From: an uncultured Woeseiaceae bacterium
GTDB lineage: Bacteria; Pseudomonadota; Gammaproteobacteria; Woeseiales; Woeseiaceae
NCBI GenBank assembly: GCA_947259435.1
Contig: CAMYMP010000677.1
Coordinates: 1 to 12,739 of the forward strand
Length of the DNA stretch: 12,739 bases
Direction of reading: 5' to 3'
Positions 1 through 7,403 of the stretch are shown here, piece after piece. Both the position numbers and the translations under genes were made by a program. The notes beneath the pieces are model-generated. The model was not told where the DNA came from and did not search any database. It saw only the letters and a list, made by a program, of their open reading frames with translations. Each line of letters begins with the position of its first letter. Position 1 is the stretch's first letter.

Positions 1-549
1 GTCGGCTATCCGTCGCTGCAGAAAATCGTTCTCCATCGACCCGTCGGCCAGTATGCGCTCGCCATAGACCACGGCAGCGGCCGGCCCAACTTCGGTAAAC
101 CGCCCTGGCTCGATACTGGCGAGGTCCGCTTCCCGACGGGCTTCGGCACCCACTCGGTCTATCGCCTGCAATGCACGCGGCGCGAAATCGAGTGCCAACC
201 ATGCAACGACGAGTGACAACGGAACGAGCAGCCAAATGAGTGGGCGGTATATGTCGTAGGGTCCAACCCGGCATGCCATCATCGCGGGCATTTCGCTGTC
301 GCGGTACAAACGCCCTAGTGCGAGCATGATAGAGAGAAACAAGCCGATCGGAATGATGATTGTCAGATATTGCGTCGCGGACAGTACGATGACATCCATA
401 GCCGCATCTTTGGGAAGCCTGCCCTTGGCGACATCGCCCAGAACTCGCGCAAACTGATTTGTCAGCAATATCAGGAGCAGCACCATTGTGACGGCCAACC
501 AGGTCGTAGCGATCTCTTTGAATATGTAGCGATCGAGTATGCGGCGCAT
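1..549 (-). CDS. lptF: LPS export ABC transporter permease LptF (5' part, runs off the window)
   Basis: LptF is an inner-membrane permease subunit of the LptB2FG transporter, which extracts lipopolysaccharide from the inner membrane and pushes it onto the LptC-LptA bridge. The window holds the first 183 codons, about half of the usual 350-370; the gene continues beyond position 1. The protein begins MRRILDRYIFKEI, the typical short cytoplasmic lead of the family (E. coli LptF has a similar IRYLVRE start). Hydrophobic segments lie at about residues 14-31, 54-79 and 103-121, and the LGRLYRDSEM stretch at 78-87 matches the conserved LGKLYTESE of E. coli LptF. A periplasmic part with GRF and VVYGER follows, fitting the jellyroll domain start. 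I chose the ATG at 549-547 because homology begins there; no strong ribosome binding site is visible. The gene diverges from pepA, the common gammaproteobacterial arrangement, and lptG is expected next, outside the window. LptG is the alternative name, but the position beside pepA favours LptF. Confidence 0.9.
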   Translation of the reverse strand, partial: MRRILDRYIFKEIATTWLAVTMVLLLILLTNQFARVLGDVAKGRLPKDAAMDVIVLSATQYLTIIIPIGLFLSIMLALGRLYRDSEMPAMMACRVGPYDIYRPLIWLLVPLSLVVAWLALDFAPRALQAIDRVGAEARREADLASIEPGRFTEVGPAAAVVYGERILADGSMENDFLQRRIAD

Positions 550-565
550 CGATGTCTGTGATTTC

Positions 566-594
566 TTAACCACGCAGGCGGAATCAGTTAGACT
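566..594 (+). promoter_or_regulatory. Candidate sigma-70 promoter for pepA-holC-valS
   Basis: A -35-like TTAACC (566-571) and a -10-like TAGACT (589-594) are separated by exactly 17 bp; each matches four of six consensus bases, and transcription would start near 601, about 72 nt before the pepA start. The transcribed leader holds an imperfect 12-bp direct repeat (609-620 and 637-648, one mismatch) and a small hairpin (CCAGG 623-627 with CCTGG 638-642). No comparable promoter for lptF was found on the other strand. This is a pattern match only. Confidence 0.4.
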
Positions 595-672
595 ACCGCT
601 TTTATTTTGCCCGGGACAGCCTCCAGGTCACAAAGCGCCTGGGACAGCGGCTACCTGCCAAGAAGACTATCT

Positions 673-2169
673 ATGGACTACTTTACGACCACTTCCAAAG
701 CCTCGAACAGGGCTATTGATTGCGTCATTGTCGGCGTTTACGACCGGGGCAAACTCGGCGCGGGAGCTGCAGACATCGACAGTGCCAGCGGCGGCGCAAT
801 CAAACGGCATATCAAGAGTGGCGACATCTCCACTGAGCTTGGCCGATGTTTCGTCCTGACCGATGTTGCCGGCATTCGTTCGCCTCGGGTCGCGGTTGTC
901 GGCCTGGGCAAGGCCGGTTCATTTGATCTGGCCAACTATCGCCGTGGGCTCAGCGGGGCGTTAGGTGCCGTATCAAATAGCAAGAGTCGCGGAATTCTCA
1001 ATTGCCTGACACTGGAGGATGTCGCTGGCACGGACAGCTACTACCTGGCCCGGCACACGGCGCAGGCCGTCGGCGAATCCCTGTATCGTTTTACCAGGAT
1101 GAAAAGCGGCCGGCAGACGCGAGCCATGCCGCTCAAGAAAGTCGGCATCGCAGTCGCAAAGCGCGGCGATGCGGCAAGGTCGATGAGGGGCGCAGAGCAT
1201 GGCGATGCAATTGCGGCCGGCATGTCGCTCGCGAAGGATCTCGGCAATTTGCCGGCTAACGTCTGCACGCCAAGCTACCTTGCACGCACGGCGCAAAAAA
1301 TGGCACGCAGCCACAAGAATCTGCAAACGCGTGTGCTCAACGAGACAGAGATGAAGCGGCTGGGCATGCACTCGTTGCTATCGGTTACTGCAGGTACCAA
1401 AGAACCCGCACGATTCATCGTTATGCAATACAAGGGAAAAGCCGGTCAGAAACCCGTGGTTCTTGTCGGCAAAGGCGTCACCTTTGACTCCGGCGGCATA
1501 TCGCTGAAGCCGGGCCCGGCCATGGACGAAATGAAGTTCGATATGTGCGGCGCTGCCAGCGTAATCGGCACGATGATTGCGGTGGCAAAATTACGCTTGC
1601 CGATCAATGTCAATGTCGTCGTCCCGGCCGTGGAAAACCTGCCGAGCGGCAAAGCGACAAAACCGGGCGATATTGTCAAGAGCATGTCGGGCCAGACCAT
1701 CGAGATCCTCAATACGGATGCCGAAGGCCGCTTGATTCTCTGCGACGCGCTGACTTATTCGCGCCGTTTCAAGCCTGACGCGATTATCGATGTTGCAACG
1801 TTGACCGGGGCGTGTGTGGTCGCGCTCGGCCACCACCGCACGGCAGTGATGAGCAATGACGACGACTTGTCGCAGAGCATTGTCGCGGCCGGCATTTCGG
1901 CAGATGATCGCGGCTGGCCCATGCCACTCGGTGAAGAGTGGGCGGCGCAGCTTCAGAGCAATTTCGCCGACATGGCCAATGTCGGTGGTCGCGATGGCGG
2001 GGCCATCACGGCGGCGTGCTTCCTCGGCAAGTTCACCGAAGGCATGAACTGGGCACATCTCGACATCGCAGGCACGGCATGGAAATCCGGAAAGCAGAAA
2101 GGCGCCACGGGTCGGCCCGTGCCAATGCTGACCGAGTTCCTCCTTGCGCGCTGCGGCGCTCTGCCTTAA
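673..2169 (+). CDS. pepA: Leucyl aminopeptidase PepA (M17 family)
   Basis: PepA is a cytoplasmic, hexameric, two-metal aminopeptidase that removes N-terminal residues, leucine best, and recycles peptides and glutathione breakdown products; in E. coli it also binds DNA as a transcription and recombination cofactor. The product is 498 aa against 503 in E. coli. The N-terminal macrodomain-like part covers about residues 1-165, the catalytic part the rest. Metal ligands and catalytic residues are all present: K267 and D272 in VGKGVTFDSGG, K279, D290 in MKFDMCG, and D349, E351, R353 in NTDAEGR, each three below its E. coli number. The C-terminal NWAHLDIAGTAW and KGATGRP stretches are also intact. 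I chose the ATG at 673 over an in-frame TTG at 607: MDYF aligns with the E. coli N-terminus and AAGAAGA lies 6 nt upstream. The stop shares one base with the holC start, so the two are probably co-translated. Confidence 0.96.
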   Translation: MDYFTTTSKASNRAIDCVIVGVYDRGKLGAGAADIDSASGGAIKRHIKSGDISTELGRCFVLTDVAGIRSPRVAVVGLGKAGSFDLANYRRGLSGALGAVSNSKSRGILNCLTLEDVAGTDSYYLARHTAQAVGESLYRFTRMKSGRQTRAMPLKKVGIAVAKRGDAARSMRGAEHGDAIAAGMSLAKDLGNLPANVCTPSYLARTAQKMARSHKNLQTRVLNETEMKRLGMHSLLSVTAGTKEPARFIVMQYKGKAGQKPVVLVGKGVTFDSGGISLKPGPAMDEMKFDMCGAASVIGTMIAVAKLRLPINVNVVVPAVENLPSGKATKPGDIVKSMSGQTIEILNTDAEGRLILCDALTYSRRFKPDAIIDVATLTGACVVALGHHRTAVMSNDDDLSQSIVAAGISADDRGWPMPLGEEWAAQLQSNFADMANVGGRDGGAITAACFLGKFTEGMNWAHLDIAGTAWKSGKQKGATGRPVPMLTEFLLARCGALP

Positions 2170-2597
2170 TGGCCAGGGTCGACTTCTATATTCTCAATCA
2201 GGCAGGCCAACACTCGCGTCAGTCCTTTGCTTGCCGATTGGCAGAAAAGGCCTATCGGCTTGATCACACCGTGCACATTCACGTCGGCAATCGTAGCGAT
2301 GCCCAAAGAATGGACGAGCTGCTGTGGACCTTTCGTGACGGCAGCTTCGTGCCGCATCAACTGTTAGCGAAAAGCGTCGTTGATCAGCCGTCGCCGGTGA
2401 CGATTGGCTGCGAAGACGATGACATAGAGCCACGCGATCTGCTGATTAATCTGTGCGACGATATTCCGTCATGTGCCGGGGCTTTCCCGAGAGTTGCGGA
2501 GCTTGTAACCTCTGATGATGACTGCAAGCAACGGAGCCGAAAACGCTTCACCACGTACCGTGACAATGGACATGCGCTAGAGACTCACAACGTATAG
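2169..2597 (+). CDS. holC: DNA polymerase III chi subunit HolC
   Basis: Chi is a small clamp-loader accessory protein. Paired with psi (HolD) it links the DnaX clamp loader to single-stranded DNA-binding protein at the replication fork. The product is 142 aa against 147 in E. coli and aligns along its length: VDFYILN near the N-terminus (E. coli TFYLLD), [19 protein letters not shown] in the middle (E. coli RLDEALW...SFVPHNL), RDLLINL (E. coli RDILISL) and a C-terminal [16 protein letters not shown] that matches RERYKAYRVAGFNLNT. The frame stays open far upstream into pepA, but homology starts at the ATG at 2169, which overlaps the pepA stop as TAATG. pepA-holC-valS is a conserved gammaproteobacterial order and all three probably share one transcript. 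No truncation or oddity is visible. Confidence 0.92.
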   Translation: MARVDFYILNQAGQHSRQSFACRLAEKAYRLDHTVHIHVGNRSDAQRMDELLWTFRDGSFVPHQLLAKSVVDQPSPVTIGCEDDDIEPRDLLINLCDDIPSCAGAFPRVAELVTSDDDCKQRSRKRFTTYRDNGHALETHNV

Positions 2598-2632
2598 TCC
2601 GCCCCAACCTTCTGACCCTAGCGCAGCGAAGC

Positions 2633-5325
2633 ATGGACAAGTCCTACCAGCCACAAGATATCGAACAGCGTGTATATGTGCGCTGGGAAGAAAGCGGCTA
2701 TTTCGCCCCGCAGGGCGACGGCGAGCCGTATTGCATCATGATTCCGCCGCCTAACGTCACAGGCACGTTGCACATGGGGCATGCCTTCCAGGACACCATC
2801 ATGGACGCACTGACTCGCTACAAGCGCATGATGGGCTACCGAGCGCTGTGGCAGCCTGGGATGGATCATGCCGGCATTGCCACACAGATGGTCGTCGAAC
2901 GTTTGCTTAATAGTGAAGGTACGTCGCGCCGCGAGCTGGGCCGGGAGAAATTCGTTGAGCGCGTCTGGGACTGGAAAGAGCACTCCGGCGGGCAGATCGA
3001 GAATCAAACTCGACGCGTGGGCGCATCTGTCGACTGGACGCGCGACCGCTTCACGATGGATGAAGGCTTGTCGAAAGCTGTGATGGAAGTCTTCATCAGG
3101 CTGCACGAGGAAGGCCTGATATACCGCGGCAAGCGTCTCGTAAATTGGGATCCGGTGCTGCACACCGCGCTTTCCGATCTCGAGGTTCTTTCTGACGATG
3201 AGGCCGGCAGCCTTTGGCACTTTCGTTATCCGCTTGCCTCAGTTGAGGGACATCTTGTCGTCGCGACGACCCGTCCCGAAACGATGCTGGGTGACAGCGC
3301 GGTTGCGGTGCATCCGGATGATGATCGCTACCAGCACCTCGTGGGCCAGGAAATCATCTTGCCGATCGTCGGCCGTCGCATTCCGATTATTGCCGACGAC
3401 TATGTCGACGCCGAATTTGGCACCGGCTGCGTAAAGATCACGCCAGCCCATGATTTCAATGACTATGAGATCGGCAAGCGCCACGATCTGCCGCTTTACA
3501 ACATACTGACCGATGATGCGGCGCTGAACGACGAGGTACCGGAAGGCTACCGGAGCATGGACCGCTTTGAAGCACGCAAAGCCGTCGTCGCGGAATTCGA
3601 CAAACTCGGACTGCTCGAAAAAATTGAGGATTACGTCGTCAAGATTCCCCGCGGCGATCGTTCGCATGCTGTCGTCGAACCCTATCTGACAGACCAGTGG
3701 TATGTGAAGATCGAACCACTCGCCAGGCCGGCGATCGAGGCCGTGGAAACGGGCAAGGTTCGGTTCGTACCCGAGAACTGGTCAAAAACCTACTTCGACT
3801 GGATGTACAACATCCAGGACTGGTGCATCAGCCGCCAGCTCTGGTGGGGCCATCGCATTCCGGCCTGGTATGACGACAACAACAACGTATACGTCGGGTT
3901 TTCAGAAGACGATGTGCGCGACAAGCACAAGCTCGGTACGAAAGTCGCGCTGCGTCAGGATGAGGACGTCCTCGACACCTGGTTCTCGTCTGCACTGTGG
4001 CCCTTCAGCACGCTCGGATGGCCGGAGAAAACCGACGCACTCGACTCGTTCTATCCCGGCAACGTGCTTGTAACTGGCTTCGACATCATCTTCTTCTGGG
4101 TCGCACGAATGATCATGATGGGCATCAAGTTCATGGGTGACGTGCCGTTTCACGAGGTATATATCCACGGCCTGATTCGTGACCAGGACGGTCAGAAGAT
4201 GTCCAAGTCGAAGGGCAATGTCCTGGATCCGCTGGACCTGATCGACGGTGTGGATCTGGAAACCCTGATTGAAAAGCGCACAACCGGTCTGATGCAGGAG
4301 CATCTCAGGCCAGGTATCGAAAAAACAACGCGCAAGCAGTTCCCTGACGGTATCGATGCTTACGGTTGTGATGCATTGCGCTTCACCTTTGCCGCACTCG
4401 CGACTACGGGGCGCGACATTCGCTTCGATCTCGGCCGCATAGAGGGCTACAAGAATTTTTGCAACAAGATCTGGAATGCGGCCCGCTACGTGCTGATGAA
4501 CACGGTGAACATCGGCGAAGGCAAAATCGCACAGACGTCTGCAGACCGCTGGATAAGGTCGCGCTTCGAGCAGACTGTCGCAAAGGTCCACGACTACTTC
4601 GCATCGTATCGGCTCGATCTTGCGGCGCAGGCGATCTATGAATTCACCTGGCACGAATCAAGCGCGGCACGCAGCAAACTCTGGTCGAGGTTCTCGAGAG
4701 CCTGTTGCGATTGATGCATCCGCTGATGCCATTTATCACCGAAGAAATTTGGCAACAAGTTGCGCCCCGCGCGAACATCACTGCCGCAACGATCATGTTG
4801 CAACCGTACCCGGTGGCAACTGGCAAATCGGACGACGCCGAAGCCGTTGCGGATATCGAGTGGGTACGCGGATTCGTGCTGGGTATCAGGCAGATTCGCG
4901 GCGAAATGGACATTTCACCAGGCAAGTCATTGCCGGTAATCTTGCAGAATTCATCGGTGACGGACAGAAAACGCGCCGAGCGATATGCAGGCCTGCTTCA
5001 GGGCGTCGGTCGCGTCGCGTCGATCAAAGCACTCGCGGATGGCAAGGAGCCGCCCGCTTCAGCGACGGCGCTGCTGGGTGATATGAGACTGCTCGTGCCG
5101 ATGAAGGGCGTAATTGACGTCGATGCTGAACGCGCGCGACTCGAGAAACAGCGGAGCAAGCTCAGCGCCGACCTGGCGCGCACCCGCGGCAAGCTGGACA
5201 ACGAGAATTTTGTGAACAACGCACCTACTGATGTGGTCACAAAGGAACGGCAGCGCGCCGCGGAATTCGAAAAGACCATTGGTCAGCTTGGCGAACAGTT
5301 GGAAAAGCTTGCAGAACTCACCTAG
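2633..5325 (+). pseudogene. valS: Valyl-tRNA synthetase ValS, broken by an internal deletion with frameshift
   Basis: ValS charges tRNA-Val and hydrolyses mischarged Thr-tRNA-Val in the cytoplasm. Frame 1 runs 2633-4714: the HIGH-type motif HMGH is at residues 47-50 after PPNVTGT, the editing-domain TTRPE at 212-216, [12 protein letters not shown] from 397, and KMSKS at 522-526. Homology holds to FTWHE (671-675, ending at 4657), then becomes unrelated sequence to a TGA at 4712-4714. Homology resumes in another frame from about 4657, with [12 protein letters not shown] from 4663, then MHPLMPFITEEIWQ and the C-terminal coiled coil (ERARLEKQRSKL... KLAEL) to the TAG at 5323-5325. The CDWYLEL segment that normally opens the anticodon-binding domain is missing, about 20 residues by comparison with E. 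coli ValS as I recall it, so 3n+1 nt (roughly 55-75) appear lost. The 2693 nt from start to stop would encode about 897 codons, against about 951 in E. coli. Because ValS is essential, a sequence or assembly error, a second valS elsewhere or a minority variant are all possible. The start ATG at 2633 aligns with the E. coli N-terminus (MEKTYNPQDIEQ); no strong ribosome binding site is seen. Confidence 0.9.
4652..4671 (+). other. valS: Probable deletion junction inside valS
   Basis: The bases CACGAATC at 4652-4659 can be read in both frames: as His-Glu ending the upstream frame (FTWHE), and as the end of an Ala-Arg-Ile-Lys run leading into RGT of the downstream frame (CGC at 4663). In intact ValS these two positions lie about 20 residues apart. 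A deletion between two copies of a short CACGAAT-like repeat would leave one copy and remove 3n+1 nt, exactly the shift seen. Only one copy remains here, so the second is inferred. Confidence 0.55.
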
Positions 5326-5447
5326 GCCCGCGCAAATTTGAGTACTGCATCACAATCTGGCGCGCATTGAGTGCATTCGGACCGTGCTTCCGCGACGATA
5401 CAAGGCATAATCGGGGGCAGCCCAAATACAATCACGCTCTCCAGACC

Positions 5448-5452
5448 AGGAG
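5448..5452 (+). promoter_or_regulatory. Strong Shine-Dalgarno of moxR
   Basis: AGGAG lies 6 nt before the ATG at 5459 and is the clearest ribosome binding site in the window; it fixes the moxR start. The 133-nt gap after valS (5326-5458) presumably holds the operon promoter: CATAAT (5406-5411) and TACAAT (5427-5432) are -10-like, but neither has a recognisable -35 box at 16-18 bp. No terminator hairpin with a T-run follows valS, so read-through is possible. Confidence 0.7.
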
Positions 5453-5458
5453 TCTCAA

Positions 5459-6424
5459 ATGCAGCGTCGAAGCACGCTTGAAACATTGCCGATAGGCAAA
5501 GACGCAGCACGAGCCGCTCTGGATAAGGCACGCGAGACGCTGGGCACGATCATTCTCGGCAAAGACGGTCAGATTGCGTTAGCGCTTTCCTGCCTTCTCG
5601 CGCGCGGGCATTTGCTAATTGAAGATCTCCCAGGGCTGGGCAAAACGATGCTGGCACAGGCTCTCGCCCGTGTGCTGGGGCTGAGCTTTCGTCGCATACA
5701 GTTTACGAGTGACCTCTTGCCTGCTGATATCGTTGGAGTCTCGGTCTTTCGACAGGAGACCGGACAATTCGAATTTCAGCCTGGTCCGGTATTCTCGCAA
5801 CTCGTCCTTGCAGACGAAGTGAATCGCGCGACGCCAAAAGCGCAAAGTGCATTACTCGAGGCGATGGAGGAATACCAGGTGTCCGTCGACGGCAATACGC
5901 GCTTTCTGCCGGAACCGTTTTTTGTAGTTGCCACCCAGAATCCGGCCGACCAGATCGGCACGTTCCCGCTTCCAGAATCGCAGCTCGACAGATTCCTCAT
6001 GCGCCTCGAATTAGGCTATCCGAATGAGGAAAACGAACGCGAGCTGATAATTGGCGAAGACCGTCGCGTCATGCTCGAGGACGTCCAAGCGGTTGCCACG
6101 CCCGAATCGTTGCAAGCGCTGCAAGAAGCAGCCGCCGGCACTCACATGAGCGACCCGCTTGTGGACTACGTTCAGGCTCTCGTCCGGCAAACGCGCGAAT
6201 CACCTGATATTGACATCGGCTTGTCGCCTCGCGGCGCACTGGCGCTGGTCGCCGCGGCAAAGGCGCACGCGTATGTCGAACACCATTCCGGCGTGTACCC
6301 CGACGATATTCAGGCTGTGTTTGCAGCAACTGCCGGACACCGCCTGAAACCGGCCGGCAATACGACTTACCGATCCGCCGCCGAACTCTGCCAGCATGTC
6401 CTCGATTCCGTGGCCATTCCCTAG
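5459..6424 (+). CDS. MoxR family AAA+ ATPase
   Basis: MoxR proteins are cytoplasmic AAA+ ATPases thought to act as chaperones that remodel or activate partner proteins, usually encoded next to DUF58 or von Willebrand A proteins. The product is 321 aa, a normal length. Walker A is EDLPGLGKT with the lysine at residue 62, Walker B is LVLADEVNRA with D119 and E120, followed by QSALLEAMEE, the sensor-1 region VATQNPADQIGTFPLPE and the QLDRFLMRL segment with the probable arginine finger. The C-terminal lid carries GLSPRGALALV. All are MoxR signatures and none is degraded. It is first of a three-gene operon with a DUF58 protein (29-nt overlap) and tgpA. The same trio occurs in Pseudomonas aeruginosa as PA2875-PA2873 from memory. 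The client is inferred to be one of its two neighbours. Confidence 0.93.
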   Translation: MQRRSTLETLPIGKDAARAALDKARETLGTIILGKDGQIALALSCLLARGHLLIEDLPGLGKTMLAQALARVLGLSFRRIQFTSDLLPADIVGVSVFRQETGQFEFQPGPVFSQLVLADEVNRATPKAQSALLEAMEEYQVSVDGNTRFLPEPFFVVATQNPADQIGTFPLPESQLDRFLMRLELGYPNEENERELIIGEDRRVMLEDVQAVATPESLQALQEAAAGTHMSDPLVDYVQALVRQTRESPDIDIGLSPRGALALVAAAKAHAYVEHHSGVYPDDIQAVFAATAGHRLKPAGNTTYRSAAELCQHVLDSVAIP

Positions 6425-7403
6425 ACCAGGGATCCCACTATCCCTCAAATCTGCCGCTAGCCGGCGAGTCCGCCGCTGGGCCAGGAAGCGTCAGGGCGCC
6501 GATCCGCTTATCACTCGTCTGCGGCCCGGTCGCGTCTACATTCTGCCGACCGGCGTTGGCCTCGTGTACGCCCTGATGACGTTCGCAATGCTGTTGGGTT
6601 CGATGAACTACAACAACAACCTGTCATTTGTGCTGACCTTTATCCTGGCCGGGCTCGGCTTTGTCTCCATGCACCAGTGCCAGCGCAATCTCGTTGGCCT
6701 CGAATTGAGCTTCGCGGGCGTCGAGCCGGTGTTTGCCGGGCAAGCTGCCAAATTTCGGGTTGCCATTACTAATCACTCGAAGAACGCGCGGTACAGCATC
6801 GGGCTATCGACGCAGTCATCCCTGAGTGACGTTTTGGACCTGCCACCCGGCGCAAGCAAAATTTTCACGCTTTCGGTCGCGACAAGTGAACGTGGCAAGA
6901 TTTCGCTCGACCGCTACGGTATTCGCACGCTGTTCCCGTTTGAACTGTTTCGCTCCTGGGCATGGCTGCATATGGATCTGCAGGGTCTTGTGTATCCGCA
7001 TCCTGCCGATCATGCACCGCCGCCGCCGCCTACTCAGACTGCGCAAGGTCACCGGCAACACGATGCTCGCGGTGAAGAGGATTTCGCGGGCCTGCGCAAG
7101 TATCACGAGGGCGACTCGCCGCGGCACGTTGCATGGAAGGCCTATGCGCGCAGCGGGCAGCTGCTGTCCAAGCAGTTCGCCGGTGCCGATACGAGCAGTC
7201 AATGGTTCGATTTCGATGCCGTGCCGACAGATGACACCGAGCTGCGACTGTCGATACTGACGCGCTGGATTATCGAGGCGGATCGCACCAGCGAGGACTA
7301 TGGACTTCGCCTCGCGGGTCAGGAATTTCCACCATCGCATGGTGAGAGTCACAGGCGACGCTGTCTCGAAGCATTGGCCATGTTCGGATTGGCTGAGAGC
7401 TGA
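6396..7403 (+). CDS. DUF58 domain membrane-anchored protein
   Basis: DUF58 proteins are von Willebrand A-like proteins of unsettled function, nearly always beside a MoxR ATPase and often a transglutaminase-like protein. The product is 335 aa. After a basic N-terminal stretch (SRRVRRWARKR) come two closely spaced membrane helices at about residues 47-66 and 70-92, then a beta-rich middle. The DUF58 signature spans residues 226-248: GEEDFAGLRKYHEGD, then RHVAWK with W247 and K248. A proline run lies near residues 207-212. The ATG at 6396 is the only usable start, since no later in-frame ATG, GTG or TTG precedes the first membrane helix; it makes the gene overlap moxR by 29 nt. The last codon overlaps the tgpA start by one base. 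Likely role, by inference: the membrane partner through which MoxR acts on TgpA. Function is not established. Confidence 0.88.
   Translation: MSSIPWPFPRPGIPLSLKSAASRRVRRWARKRQGADPLITRLRPGRVYILPTGVGLVYALMTFAMLLGSMNYNNNLSFVLTFILAGLGFVSMHQCQRNLVGLELSFAGVEPVFAGQAAKFRVAITNHSKNARYSIGLSTQSSLSDVLDLPPGASKIFTLSVATSERGKISLDRYGIRTLFPFELFRSWAWLHMDLQGLVYPHPADHAPPPPPTQTAQGHRQHDARGEEDFAGLRKYHEGDSPRHVAWKAYARSGQLLSKQFAGADTSSQWFDFDAVPTDDTELRLSILTRWIIEADRTSEDYGLRLAGQEFPPSHGESHRRRCLEALAMFGLAES

Noticed and set aside
973..1371. A 132-codon minus-strand open frame inside pepA
   Set aside because: Fully covered by strongly conserved PepA coding sequence; no start signal or family resemblance.
1591..2058. A 155-codon minus-strand open frame opposite the PepA active-site region
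   Set aside because: Shadow of PepA; no homology recognised and no ribosome binding site.
1938..2168. Upstream in-frame extension of holC to about 1938
   Set aside because: This part overlaps essential PepA sequence in another frame, and HolC homology begins only at the ATG at 2169.
3902..4654. A 250-codon open frame on the minus strand inside valS
   Set aside because: It lies opposite the conserved ValS catalytic region, has no recognisable domain, and its amino-acid mix (rich in R, V, D) is typical of an antisense shadow of a GC-rich gene.
4600..4720. Programmed ribosomal frameshift in valS
   Set aside because: No slippery heptamer is seen at the break, and conserved residues are missing rather than merely out of frame.
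5326..5458. Small gene or terminator between valS and moxR
   Set aside because: No stable hairpin with a T-run, and the minus-strand frame here has no ribosome binding site or recognisable product; two TTGAGT boxes (5338, 5367) lack partners at promoter spacing.
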